The translations under genes were made by a program, and so were the position numbers. A DNA stretch of 64,000 bases from Cupriavidus pauculus (GTDB taxonomy: Bacteria; Pseudomonadota; Gammaproteobacteria; Burkholderiales; Burkholderiaceae), in NCBI RefSeq assembly GCF_022179805.1, contig NZ_BPUO01000016.1, forward strand, positions 62,001 to 126,000, given 5' to 3'. The notes under the pieces are model-generated. The model was not told the origin of the DNA. It was given only the letters and a program-made list of their open reading frames with translations, and made no database searches. Every line of letters begins with the position of its first letter. Within the stretch, counting starts at the first letter, position 1. Positions 34,985 through 43,813 of this stretch are shown here, in pieces.

Positions 34985-35023
34985 CCGTATGGATGCCGCC
35001 GGCAAACGAGCTATGCCGTATGG
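34985..35023. promoter_or_regulatory. Two direct CCGTATGG half-sites upstream of lysR
   Basis: CCGTATGG at 34985-34992 and 35016-35023, spaced 31 bp (about three helical turns), equals one arm of the LTTR box at 34010-34028. Position upstream of the LysR start (34938) fits autoregulation. Confidence 0.55.
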
Positions 35024-35038
35024 GGTGAGGCTGGAATG

Positions 35039-35698
35039 TCAGGAATCCGACGGAGGATGCCAGAGCATGTCGCGCAGCGGGGCGCGCTGGCGCCAGCCAA
35101 GCTGTTCCAGCATGGGGGACTCGTAGAAGGCGGGTACCGGCCCCAGGCAGAGCAGGCCAAACGGCTTCGCGCCGTCGGGCAGGCCAAGTTCGCGCGCCAG
35201 GGTATCGGGATCGAACATCGAGACCCAGCCCAGGCCCAGGTTTTCGGCACGCGCGGCGAGCCAGAGGTTCTGCACGGCGCACGCGGCTGAGGCCCAGGCC
35301 ATTTCGGCCGGCATGCTGCGGCGGCCGAAGACGGTGCCGTCGTCGGGGGCCAGGATCACGGCCAGCAGTTCGGCGCAGTCGCGGATGCCCTCGACCTTCA
35401 GGCGCAGGAACTCCGCTGCACGCTCGCCCAGGGCCTGTGCCGTGGCCTGCCGTTCGGCTTCCACCAGTGGTGCCAGGCGGGCGCGCCAGTCCGGTGTGCT
35501 CAGGCGCATGAAGCGCCAGGGCTGCATCAGACCCACGGACGGCGCCTGGTGCGCCGCCTGGAGCAGGCGCTCCAGCTGGTCGTCGGGTAACGGGGGGCCG
35601 GGCGTGAAATGACGACAATCGCGCCGTAACGCAATGATGCGGTACAGCGCGGCGCGTTCGTCGTCGTCGATGTGAGGGTCGCGCCCGATGTCTGCCAT
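35039..35698 (-). CDS. bluB: 5,6-dimethylbenzimidazole synthase
   Basis: A 219-residue nitroreductase-fold enzyme that cleaves reduced FMN to make 5,6-dimethylbenzimidazole, the lower ligand of cobalamin. Family segments: RRDCRHFTPGPPLPDDQLERLL, HQAPSVGLMQPWRF, GLGWVSMFDPDTLARELGLP. The start at 35698 precedes MADIGRDPHIDDDERA. It lies 37 bases downstream of the proQ-like gene on the same strand and may share its promoter. No other cobalamin gene and no cobalamin riboswitch is visible. Confidence 0.88.
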   Translation of the reverse strand: MADIGRDPHIDDDERAALYRIIALRRDCRHFTPGPPLPDDQLERLLQAAHQAPSVGLMQPWRFMRLSTPDWRARLAPLVEAERQATAQALGERAAEFLRLKVEGIRDCAELLAVILAPDDGTVFGRRSMPAEMAWASAACAVQNLWLAARAENLGLGWVSMFDPDTLARELGLPDGAKPFGLLCLGPVPAFYESPMLEQLGWRQRAPLRDMLWHPPSDS

Positions 35699-35735
35699 GG
35701 CGAGGGCGGCCGGCGGCCAGCGCCTGCCGGGAGAA

Positions 35736-36407
35736 TTACTCGGGCTGGCTCGGTTGCGCTTCGGGAGCGGCGGGCGGCACGTCGGCTGCGGCTTCGGGCT
35801 GTGCCGCGGCTTTTGCCTCGGGTTGCGCCTGAGGCTGGGCTTGCTGCGGCGTCTGCGGCTTGCCGGCGGCGTCCTTGTTCTTGGCCGCTTCCTGCTTGGC
35901 GCGTCCGGCACGCAGCTGGCGGCCACGGGCGGCATCGGCCGCCGTGACTTCGCCCGCGGGCTGGCCGTTCAGGTCCAGCCGTTGCGCGCCTTCGGTCAGG
36001 CATGCCCAATAGCGGGCGCCACGGCACCACGTGCGAATGGCGTCACGCAGCTCGGCCTCGTTCAGGCCCAGTTCGGTCGCCTGGGTCATGAGATCGTCGA
36101 AGATGCCGACCTTGAGCGGCACCTTGGGCGCGGGATTCTTCGGGAATACGGCCGGGAAGCGCTTCTGCAGCTTGCCGATATTGCGAACCACCGGATCGAC
36201 TGGCGTTGCCGGGGCGGCCTTGGCCGCTGCCGGGTTCGGCTTGCGTGCCCCCTGATTCGGCTTGGACGTCGCCGGTTTGGCCTTGCCCGTTGCCGGACCG
36301 GCCTTGGACGGCGCAGGCCGGCCACGCGGCGGTGCCTTGGCGCGCGCCTCGTTCTTTGCCTGTTCGGCCAATTTTGCCTTCAATGCTGCCAGTTGTTCGA
36401 AACCCAT
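35736..36407 (-). CDS. ProQ/FinO-family RNA-binding protein
   Basis: A 223-residue RNA chaperone. The ProQ/FinO domain spans about residues 70-140 (LQKRFPAVFPKNPAPKVPLKVG, then LRDAIRTWCRGARYWACL). It is flanked by a Lys/Pro/Ala-rich N-terminal arm and a Gln/Pro/Ala-rich acidic C-terminal tail, both low complexity. It should bind structured sRNAs and mRNA 3' ends. A TATAAT promoter lies 28 bases upstream. Confidence 0.9.
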   Translation of the reverse strand: MGFEQLAALKAKLAEQAKNEARAKAPPRGRPAPSKAGPATGKAKPATSKPNQGARKPNPAAAKAAPATPVDPVVRNIGKLQKRFPAVFPKNPAPKVPLKVGIFDDLMTQATELGLNEAELRDAIRTWCRGARYWACLTEGAQRLDLNGQPAGEVTAADAARGRQLRAGRAKQEAAKNKDAAGKPQTPQQAQPQAQPEAKAAAQPEAAADVPPAAPEAQPSQPE

Positions 36408-36434
36408 TGCTCTAGCCCAGTCAAACGTCGCGGG

Positions 36435-36462
36435 ATTATAGCGTGGATGCCGCCAGGGTCAG
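36435..36462 (-). promoter_or_regulatory. Promoter of the proQ-like gene
   Basis: On the minus strand CTGACC (-35), 16-bp spacer and a perfect TATAAT (-10, positions 36440 to 36435) precede the start codon at 36407. Confidence 0.6.
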
Positions 36463-36517
36463 CCGACAGTGCCCAAATTGGCGCAGCGGGGGGTTTCACC
36501 CCGGGGATCGACGCACG

Positions 36518-36554
36518 AAAAAAAATGCCACGCGGCGGGGATCCGCGTGGCATT
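36518..36554 (-). terminator. Rho-independent terminator of the acyltransferase gene
   Basis: A 12-bp perfect stem (AATGCCACGCGG/CCGCGTGGCATT) with a 7-base loop is followed on the minus strand by T8. It lies in the 312-bp gap 36408-36719, which otherwise holds only the proQ promoter and no gene. Confidence 0.88.
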
Positions 36555-36719
36555 CAAGACAATGAGAACAGGGGAGGGGTCAGCCCTGAGCTCGATTGGG
36601 TCTCCCGCATTGCACGGGCGAGAGGCAGTGTAAGGAGACGATTCTGATTCGAGAATCGGAATACTCTGAAAAGCGATCAGACAAATCCGAGTGAATCCCG
36701 GCGTCCGTCAGAGCACTCG

Positions 36720-37724
36720 TTAGTCGCGTTTCAGGCTCTCGATATCCTGGTCCTTGGCCTGCCACTGCTGCGCCAGCCAATGGTGAAACGCCGAGCGGAA
36801 CGCGGCGTCGCCGGTGTAGTCGCCGGCGCAGAAGTGCTCGGGGATCTCCACCTGGTGGATTCTCACGACGATGCGGCCCGACCGGCCACAGGCCAGGTCC
36901 CAGAAGCTGGGCACGCCATCGGGATAGACGATCGTCGCATCGATCATCGAGCGGAACTGCCCGCCCATGGCATTCAGCGTCGTGGCCAGCGCACCGGCGC
37001 GGGGCTTGAGCAGATGGCGATACGGTGACGATTGGGTCAGCCGCCTGCCTTCCGAGAACCGCGTGCCCTCGACAAACACCATCACGCTGGTGGGCACCAG
37101 CTTGAATTTCTCGCAGGCCTTGCGGGCGGTGTCCTGGTCCTTGCGCCCCTTGGCCGGGTTGCGGCGCAACTGGGCCTTGCTGTAGCGCTTCATGAACGGG
37201 AAGTCCAGCGCCCACCAGGCCAGGCCGATCACCGGCACGTAAAGCAGTTGCTGCTTCAGGAAGAACTTCAGCAGCGGAATGCGTTTGTTCAGCACGCGCT
37301 GGAGCACGAAGATGTCCACCCACGTCTGGTGGTTGCAGTTGACCAGGTACCAGTCGTCCGGCCGCAAGCCGGTGTTGCCTTCGATATCCCAGATATCGGG
37401 TTGCAGCCGCGTGATCCACTGTGAATTGCGCGAAATCCAGCCGGTGGCGATGCGGTTGAGCCACGGATCGACGCGCCGACGCACCGCCGGGAATGGCAGG
37501 CACAGCTTGAGCAGGGCCAGCGGCACGATGGGTACGAAACACAGCACCGTGTTGGCTGCCAGTAGCGTCGCCCCAAGCACACCGGTCAGCCAGCCCAGGC
37601 GGCGCCGTGGGCGTGCCCGGGGCGGGGAGGGTTCCGCAGCGGAAACAATGTGGGAGGACAGATTGGGCGACGGGGGCGACTGGGGTGTCGAGGGCGCAAA
37701 GGTAGAGGGAGGTGTCGAATTCAT
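36720..37724 (-). CDS. 1-acyl-glycerol-3-phosphate acyltransferase-family protein
   Basis: A 334-residue PlsC-like acyltransferase. One or two membrane segments near the N terminus (TGVLGATLLAANTVLCFVPI) precede the catalytic NHQTWVDI (HX4D) and the substrate motif VFVEGTRFS. Length and spacing match the YihG/long PlsC group. It acylates lysophosphatidic acid or a related lysolipid at the inner membrane. Monocistronic, with its own strong terminator. Confidence 0.85.
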   Translation of the reverse strand: MNSTPPSTFAPSTPQSPPSPNLSSHIVSAAEPSPPRARPRRRLGWLTGVLGATLLAANTVLCFVPIVPLALLKLCLPFPAVRRRVDPWLNRIATGWISRNSQWITRLQPDIWDIEGNTGLRPDDWYLVNCNHQTWVDIFVLQRVLNKRIPLLKFFLKQQLLYVPVIGLAWWALDFPFMKRYSKAQLRRNPAKGRKDQDTARKACEKFKLVPTSVMVFVEGTRFSEGRRLTQSSPYRHLLKPRAGALATTLNAMGGQFRSMIDATIVYPDGVPSFWDLACGRSGRIVVRIHQVEIPEHFCAGDYTGDAAFRSAFHHWLAQQWQAKDQDIESLKRD

Positions 37725-37808
37725 GCCCGCAATTTTGCGAGCGCGAACCCTCTCTCTGTTTGTCCCTGATCAAGTTGGGACCGTTAGATCTAAATAATCA
37801 ACGATGAA

Positions 37809-38387
37809 TCAACGATCTGTGGGCGCAACGTGCTTGGGGATGCCCTTGTCGAGGAAGGCCGCGATCTCCGGGTCGCGGTGACGGATATCCCACTCGCCGG
37901 CCGCCACCTTGGTGAAATTCTCGGTGCAGAGCTGCGTGACGACGTCGGGTTCGCCGTGTTCCAGCGCCACGCGCATCACGTCCACCTGCTGGTTGGTGAA
38001 GCTCTCGACCAACATGGCATTCTGGGTCAGCAATTCCTGGTCGGCGCGCCGCGCGTCCTCGGTGGCGCCGTTGGCCGCCGTATTCTCCAGTCGCGCGTGG
38101 TAATACCTGGCCGTCTTCAGGTGCGCGGCATTATTCGCCTGCCATTGCCGCCAGGCCGTTTCCACCTTGGTACGGGTGCGCGGCGCATGTTGTCCGCAGA
38201 AATCGGCCACATTGCGCAGGATGGCCTCGTCCAGCAGCGGCACCAGGCCGGCGGAGATTTCCAGTTCGCTGCGGGCCTCGTGCCGAGGCGGTGGCGCGGG
38301 CGAAGCCGGCTCTTCGTTGGAGCAGGCCGCCACGATAAGGGCCACGCCCATGGCAAATGCCTTCGGCATGGTTTTGAAGCCGGACAT
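37809..38387 (-). CDS. Predicted lipoprotein of unknown function
   Basis: A 192-residue protein with lipobox IVAACSN near residue 22 and a Pro-rich linker. The mature part is mainly helical and charged (FCGQHAPRTRTKVETAWRQW, later VVTQLCTENFTKV) with two Cys that could pair. No family is recognised. Divergent from the MFS transporter across 179 bp. Confidence 0.65.
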   Translation of the reverse strand: MSGFKTMPKAFAMGVALIVAACSNEEPASPAPPPRHEARSELEISAGLVPLLDEAILRNVADFCGQHAPRTRTKVETAWRQWQANNAAHLKTARYYHARLENTAANGATEDARRADQELLTQNAMLVESFTNQQVDVMRVALEHGEPDVVTQLCTENFTKVAAGEWDIRHRDPEIAAFLDKGIPKHVAPTDR

Positions 38388-38566
38388 CCGTCACCCTCGA
38401 ATCATGAATCGCAGCATTCTACTTGGCGGCGGCAGGTGGCCTGTCCATTTTGCGAGGGTGGCCGGCGGAAATGCGAAGGACGCGGGCGTCCGGCTCCGGC
38501 AGACTATGTTCCCATTGCGCCACGCATTACCAGAACAAGCGCAAATCCATCAGGGAGACACCCTTC

Positions 38567-39802
38567 ATGCATACCAATACATCGCCGACCCCGCCGGTCA
38601 GCCAGCCGGCGGCCGAGGACCACCCGCTGCAGGTGATCCTGCTGCTGAACGTCGGCCATGCGCTCGACCACCTGTTTCTGCTGATTTTCGCCACGGCCGT
38701 TGGCACCATCGCCGCCGAATTCGGCTTTGCCCGCTGGGAAGACCTGATGCCCTACGGCGTGGGCGCGTTCTTCCTGTTCGGGCTGGGATCCGTGCCATCG
38801 GGCCGACTCGGCGACCTGTGGGGCCGCCGGCAGATGATGCTGGTGTTCTTCTTCGGGCTCGGCGTCGCGGCCCTGCTGGCCTCGCTGGCGCAGGGGCCAT
38901 GGCAACTGGCGGCCGGGCTCGGCCTGATCGGGCTGTTCGCGTCGATCTATCACCCGGTGGGCATTCCGATGCTGGTGCAACGCGCCCGGCGCCCAGGTTC
39001 GGCCATCGGGCTGAACGGGCTGGCGGGCAACCTAGGCGTGGCCGGCGCGGCGCTGCTGACCGGCTTCCTGGTGCAGGCATGGGGCTGGCGCGCGGCATTT
39101 GCCGTCCCCGGCGTCATTTCCATTGTTTGCGGTGTCGCCTTTGCGCTGCTTTGCGCGCCACAGGGCGCCGCGCCGGGGCGCGGCCGCAAGCCGCCGCAGG
39201 TGGTATTGCCGCCCCGGTTGCTGGCCCGCGCGCTGGTGGTCATGACGGCGGCGGCCGTCACGGGCAGCCTGTTGTTCAACTTCACCACCAACGGCAACAC
39301 GCAATTCCTGACGGAACGGTTCAACGGCCTGATCGATGATCCGGCAATGATCGGCGTGCTGCTGGCCGTGATCTACACGCTGGCGTCATTCACGCAGGTG
39401 GTGGTGGGCAAGCTGATCGACCGCGTGCCGCTCAAGCGGCTCTACATGGGCCTGGTGCTGGCGCAGATTCCCTGGCTGGTCCTGGCCGCGCTGGCCAGCG
39501 GCTGGTGGCTGTTCGTCGCGCTGCTGGGCGCCATGGTGTGCATCTTCGGCAGCATTCCGTTTACCGACGCGATGATCGTGCGCTACGTCGATGACAGCGT
39601 GCGGTCGCGCGTGGCCGGCATGCGGCTGGCGGTGTCGTTCGGCATCAGCTCGCTGGCGGTCTGGCTGCTCGGGCCGGTGGTCAAGGCATCGAGCTTTGCC
39701 TCGTTGTTCCTGGCCATGGCCTGCATCGCCGCCTGCACCGCGATGGTGGTGCTGTTGCTGCCATCGGAGGCGGCAGCCTCGGCACCCGAGCCGGGACGTT
39801 GA
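38567..39802 (+). CDS. MFS transporter
   Basis: A 411-residue major facilitator with about twelve helices. The loop 2-3 signature reads GRLGDLWGRRQMM, and LIDRVPLKRLYMG is its counterpart in the second half. The N-terminal segment NVGHALDHLFLLIFATAVGTIA resembles the fosmidomycin-resistance/Fsr-like group, but substrate is unknown. AGGGAG lies before the ATG. Monocistronic. Confidence 0.85.
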   Translation: MHTNTSPTPPVSQPAAEDHPLQVILLLNVGHALDHLFLLIFATAVGTIAAEFGFARWEDLMPYGVGAFFLFGLGSVPSGRLGDLWGRRQMMLVFFFGLGVAALLASLAQGPWQLAAGLGLIGLFASIYHPVGIPMLVQRARRPGSAIGLNGLAGNLGVAGAALLTGFLVQAWGWRAAFAVPGVISIVCGVAFALLCAPQGAAPGRGRKPPQVVLPPRLLARALVVMTAAAVTGSLLFNFTTNGNTQFLTERFNGLIDDPAMIGVLLAVIYTLASFTQVVVGKLIDRVPLKRLYMGLVLAQIPWLVLAALASGWWLFVALLGAMVCIFGSIPFTDAMIVRYVDDSVRSRVAGMRLAVSFGISSLAVWLLGPVVKASSFASLFLAMACIAACTAMVVLLLPSEAAASAPEPGR

Positions 39803-40008
39803 AGCTCCAGTCGGATCGCGCGGATATCAGACAAACACCTACCGAAAAGAAAGGCACGTGGCAGTGGGTGCATTGAGGGCCTCTGCCTATACTGCTTTTC
39901 TGTAATGCACGGGGCACGCCCATGCAGTACACGTCACGCACCGGCATAAGACGCCCAGATGGCTAAACGTCATCGGTGCATCCCGCGATCCGATATGGAG
40001 CCAACAAC

Positions 40009-40362
40009 ATGAAATATCCGTTCATCATCGCTCTCGCCGCCGCCACGCTCGCAGGCTGCGCCACGTCGCCCTATACGCCACCGCCCACGCCAACCACGAA
40101 GGCCGTTGGTGAAAGCAAGCTGGCGCCCAAGGCCGCAGCACAGTGCATCGGCCAGAAGTGGGCCGACGCCACCAACCAGCAGGTCTGGATGCAGTACATG
40201 CTGGCCAACGACCAGGCTTTCGACGTCTATGTGCCGGGCCAGCAGCCCCCGGCTGGCGCCGCCGCCGTGGTGCGCAAGTCGCCGAACGGCCCGGGATCGT
40301 GGCTTGGCTACCGTGGCCAGGACAGCGGCAATGCGATGGCGGCCCTGAGCAGTTGCCAGTAA
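40009..40362 (+). CDS. Small lipoprotein of unknown function
   Basis: A 117-residue lipoprotein with lipobox TLAGCATS near residue 17, a Pro/Thr-rich linker and a short mature domain (AAQCIGQKWADATNQQVWM to GNAMAALSSCQ) with two Cys likely forming a disulfide. TGGAG eight bases upstream fixes the start at 40009. No family is recognised. Confidence 0.65.
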   Translation: MKYPFIIALAAATLAGCATSPYTPPPTPTTKAVGESKLAPKAAAQCIGQKWADATNQQVWMQYMLANDQAFDVYVPGQQPPAGAAAVVRKSPNGPGSWLGYRGQDSGNAMAALSSCQ

Positions 40363-40387
40363 GCGCGCGGCTGCACCGGCAGAATAG

Positions 40388-40414
40388 AAAAACGGGCAGC
40401 CAGGGCTGCCCGTT
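40388..40414. terminator. Terminator between convergent genes
   Basis: A 10-bp stem AACGGGCAGC/GCTGCCCGTT with loop CAGG; on the minus strand it is followed by a T5 run, serving the fatty-acid hydroxylase-family gene. On the plus strand the following bases are only weakly T-rich. Confidence 0.75.
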
Positions 40415-40440
40415 CTTGTCTCCATCCACCTCCTTTTGTC

Positions 40441-41373
40441 TTACTGCGCCACCGCCATCTCGCCTTCCACCGGCTGCTGCTGACGTTGTTGCAGGCGTTG
40501 CTGTTGCCGAAGTTCCTCGGTCGTCGTGCCCTTGCCGTCAGGTGCCCAGCCCGGGGGCATCAACAGGTAGCCAATCGCCTTGAGCGGGTTGCCTGCGGCC
40601 ATCATGTCCTTGCCCAGGCTGATCCAGTGTTCGAACTGGTTGACCAGCGGGTTGTGCGTGGTGGTGGGGTGTACCAGGCCGAAGCGGCAAGGCTCTTCCT
40701 CGCGTTCTTCCACGTAGGTGCCGAACAGGCGGTCGAAGATGATCAGCACGCCGCCGTAGTTGGCATCGAGGTAGTCCAGGTTCGAGGCATGATGCACGCG
40801 GTGGGCCGACGGGGTGTTGAACACGTACTCGAACCAGCCCAGCTTGGGAATCCAGGTGGTGTGCAGCCAGAACTGATACAGCAGGTTCAGGCTCAGCGTG
40901 GCCAGTACCACTTCGGGACGCACGCCCAGGAAGACCAGCGGTGCGAAGAAGATGGCGTTGCCCGTGATCTTGCCGGTCCAGCCCAGGCGGTAGGCGGTGC
41001 CCAGCGTCAGCTCATTGGGCGAGTGGTGCACGGCGTGCGTGGCCCAGAAGAAGCGGATGCGGTGCGACGCGCGGTGGTACCAGTAGTAGCAGAATTCCTG
41101 TCCGATGAAGAGCAGCAGCACGGCCAGCGCGGAGTTGATCTCCACCGTGAAGAGCCGGTGTTGCCAGGCAAACGCGAAGATCGGCGTGGCCAGCGACAGC
41201 GGCAGCAGCACCATCAGCTTGCGGCCGATCATGTCCACCAGCGACAGGCCCATCTCGTGCCAGGGGTAGGTCTTGCCTTCGCGGCGTGCCTTGCGGGCCA
41301 GGAAGAACGCTTCGACCATCGAAGCGGCCACCACGAATCCGGTGGCGAGGAGCGTGAGCTTGTGGAGTTGCAT
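40441..41373 (-). CDS. Sterol desaturase / fatty acid hydroxylase family protein
   Basis: A 310-residue membrane di-iron enzyme. Histidine clusters WYHRASH, THAVHHSPNE and SAHRVHHASN lie between hydrophobic segments in the family order. The C-terminal tail is Gln-rich low complexity (QQQRLQQRQQQ). It probably hydroxylates or desaturates a lipid; substrate unknown. Monocistronic, terminated by the hairpin downstream. Confidence 0.86.
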   Translation of the reverse strand: MQLHKLTLLATGFVVAASMVEAFFLARKARREGKTYPWHEMGLSLVDMIGRKLMVLLPLSLATPIFAFAWQHRLFTVEINSALAVLLLFIGQEFCYYWYHRASHRIRFFWATHAVHHSPNELTLGTAYRLGWTGKITGNAIFFAPLVFLGVRPEVVLATLSLNLLYQFWLHTTWIPKLGWFEYVFNTPSAHRVHHASNLDYLDANYGGVLIIFDRLFGTYVEEREEEPCRFGLVHPTTTHNPLVNQFEHWISLGKDMMAAGNPLKAIGYLLMPPGWAPDGKGTTTEELRQQQRLQQRQQQPVEGEMAVAQ

Positions 41374-41728
41374 GATCGTCCTTTCAGGTTTGGCGGTGAC
41401 GCTTTGGAGCGGTGTGTCGCTGCGTCGGTGAGCCAACTGTAGTGGGCGACCTGCCACGGCGCCATGTGGGAAGTATGTCGCCGTGTGTCATGTCCAGGAA
41501 AGCCTTGCCAGATAAGAGTTTGCGGGAATTAAGGAAGGGTTTCCAGACGCCCGGCGACATAATTGCCAGGTTGCGCAGAAGGCGCCTGGAATCGCGCCCG
41601 GCGTCGTGACATCGGACGAAATATTTCCTGGCTGGCATACGGCGGCCGCGTTTTCCATACTCGGTTCACCGCGCCATCACGGACGCGAAACACCGATCAC
41701 CCGATCACCCCGACCCGAAGGATGCAAG
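41374..41728. other. Intergenic region, 355 bp
   Basis: Divergent gap between the fatty-acid hydroxylase-family gene and the DUF4410 gene. A weak plus-strand promoter TGGCAT (41633-41638), 17-bp spacer, CATACT (41656-41661) could serve the DUF4410 gene. Nothing else was identified. Confidence 0.4.
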
Positions 41729-42493
41729 ATGCAAAACGCTTTCCACACCATCGCCGCCCAGGCCCGCCGCCTGACCATTGCCGCAGTTGCCACCGGCGCG
41801 ATGCTGGCCGCAGGCTACGCCAACGCCGGAGTGACCGGCATCGACCACACGGGTCTGCTGGAAACGGTGCAGGCCGACGTCATCTACGTGCATGCCTTTC
41901 ACGCCGATGCCGGCCAGGTGCAGCTCGATGGCGGCATGATGCAGAAGGTCAAGACCATGGCCACGGGCGGTTCGGCGGCCAGCGAGCAGACGGCGGCGGC
42001 CGCCGAGGCGCAGGAACAGGTGGCCAGTGAAATCGTCCGCACGCTGCGCGCCAAGGGGCTGAATGCAGTGCGCTCGGACGATGCGCCTCCGGCGAACGTC
42101 AACGCCGTGATCGTCGACGGCGATTTCCACAAGATCGACGAAGGTAGCAGCCGTCGCCGTCTGCTGATCGGCCTGGGCGCCGGCAAGAGCCAGGTGGTGA
42201 CGCAGGTGCGTATCTCTTACCAGCCGGCCCATGGCGTGGCGGTGCCGCTGCAGAGCTTCCAGGCCGATGCCGACAGCGGACATGTGCCTGGCGTGGCCGA
42301 GACGGCAGGGGTGGGCGCGGTGGCCGGTCATGTGGCAGTGGCTGCCGCAGCCGGCACGGGCGCGCACGGCGTATCCGAAGTCAGGCACGACACGATCCAT
42401 GCCGACGCCACGCGCCTGGGCGACACGATCGGCAAGCAGGTGGCCGCGGCCAGCGAGGTGGAAGGATGGATGGCCGTGCGCCCGGCCATCTGA
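41729..42493 (+). CDS. DUF4410 exported protein
   Basis: A 254-residue protein with an N-terminal signal (LTIAAVATGAMLAAGYANA). The DUF4410 signature is visible around IVDGDFHKIDEGSSRRRLLIG and LGAGKSQVVTQVRISYQ. An Ala/Gly-rich segment near the end (GVGAVAGHVAVAAAAGTG) could be membrane-embedded. Function of the family is not known. Convergent with the type II NADH dehydrogenase-like gene. Confidence 0.75.
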   Translation: MQNAFHTIAAQARRLTIAAVATGAMLAAGYANAGVTGIDHTGLLETVQADVIYVHAFHADAGQVQLDGGMMQKVKTMATGGSAASEQTAAAAEAQEQVASEIVRTLRAKGLNAVRSDDAPPANVNAVIVDGDFHKIDEGSSRRRLLIGLGAGKSQVVTQVRISYQPAHGVAVPLQSFQADADSGHVPGVAETAGVGAVAGHVAVAAAAGTGAHGVSEVRHDTIHADATRLGDTIGKQVAAASEVEGWMAVRPAI

Positions 42494-42514
42494 TAGTAGG
42501 GTGGTCGCGGGATG

Positions 42515-43777
42515 TCAGCCCTTGGGGTTCAAGGGCTTGAGCACAGGAGGGCGCTGCAGGTCTGGCGCCGCCGCGGCCAGGATATCGGCGCGATTGCCGT
42601 TGCGTGGCGGGTAGATCCGCTCACGGTTGATCACGTTCTTGGTGGCCTTGGCCTGTTCGCCCTGCGCCACCACCACGCGGTCCCAACCCTGGGCGTACAC
42701 GGCGCCGGCCGGTCCCAGATCGATGATGTTGGTGTACCAGTCGATATCGAGCGCCAGCATGTCGTGGCCGAACAGTTCGCATACCGCGTTGTAGCCGGCA
42801 AAGCGGCCCATCGGCCGGGCGTGCTGGCACGACATCACCGATGGATGCTCGCCATCGATCAGCGCATGGGCGACATCGCCCGCCGCGAACACATCGGGCA
42901 CGCCTTCCACACGCATGAACGCATCCACGAACAGCCGGCCCTGCGCGTCGTGCTCGGCCGCGATACACGCCGTCAGGTCGTTGGCGCGCATGCCGGCGCA
43001 CCAGACCACGGTGGCCGTATCGATATGGGCGCCGTTGGACAGCGTGATGCCGGTGGTGTCCAGCGCGGTTACCGACACGCCCGGCATCAGCTCGATGCCC
43101 AGCGCACGGCACGCCTGCTCGATCACCGGCTGGGCGCCGCCCAGGTGTGCGGCGATGACGGCGTTGCTATCGACCAGCAGCACGCGCACTTGTGCTTCCG
43201 CATTGGGCGCGCCGCTGGCGCGCGCCACGGCGCGCAGCCGGTCGGGCAGTTCGCAACCCAGTTCCACGCCGGTGGCGCCGGACCCGATCACCACCGCCGT
43301 GTACTGGCCCGGGCGCGGCGCCAGCGTGGGCAGCGCCTCGATATGGCGCTGCAGGCGCAGCGCTTGGGCATAGGTGTCGATGTCGAACGAGCGGATGTCC
43401 ACGTCGGGCAGCGGCGGGCGCACCAGTCGGCTGCCGCTGGCCAGCACCAGCTTGTCGTAGGGCAGGGTGGCGGAGGGCTGCCCAACCATGTCCACGCGCA
43501 CCAGGCACTGCCGCGTGTCGATATCGGCCACATTGCCGACCACCAGTTCCACGCCGATGGGGTCCAGCACCTCGTGCAGCGGCACCAGCGTGGGCGCCAG
43601 GTCCGCTTCGTAGTTGCGCACGCGAATGCTGTGCTGGTCGTCACGATTGACCAGCGTGATGCTCACGGGTTTGTCCAGTTGGTCCGCCATGCGTGCTGCT
43701 GCGGCGGCGGCCCAAAGGCCCGCAAAGCCACCGCCGATGACCACAATGTTCTTCACTTCGGGTTTCTTCAGGATCAC
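42515..43777 (-). CDS. Type II NADH dehydrogenase-like FAD oxidoreductase
   Basis: A 420-residue pyridine nucleotide-disulfide oxidoreductase of the NDH-2 group, with FAD motif VVIGGGFAGLWAAAAAA, NAD motif VVIGSGATGVELGCEL and the FAD-closing VFAAGDVAHALI. It would oxidise NADH to quinone or another acceptor at the membrane surface without proton pumping. It starts at GTG 43777 with no clear ribosome site. It is 36 bp downstream of the PhnD-like gene, so it may be the last gene of that operon. Confidence 0.85.
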   Translation of the reverse strand: MILKKPEVKNIVVIGGGFAGLWAAAAAARMADQLDKPVSITLVNRDDQHSIRVRNYEADLAPTLVPLHEVLDPIGVELVVGNVADIDTRQCLVRVDMVGQPSATLPYDKLVLASGSRLVRPPLPDVDIRSFDIDTYAQALRLQRHIEALPTLAPRPGQYTAVVIGSGATGVELGCELPDRLRAVARASGAPNAEAQVRVLLVDSNAVIAAHLGGAQPVIEQACRALGIELMPGVSVTALDTTGITLSNGAHIDTATVVWCAGMRANDLTACIAAEHDAQGRLFVDAFMRVEGVPDVFAAGDVAHALIDGEHPSVMSCQHARPMGRFAGYNAVCELFGHDMLALDIDWYTNIIDLGPAGAVYAQGWDRVVVAQGEQAKATKNVINRERIYPPRNGNRADILAAAAPDLQRPPVLKPLNPKG

Positions 43778-43813
43778 GTGGTCACCACGGGAAGGGGAAC
43801 GTAGCTGAAGATC

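Noticed and set aside
35699-35735. Cobalamin riboswitch upstream of bluB
   Set aside because: Only 37 bases separate bluB from the proQ-like gene, far too short for the element.
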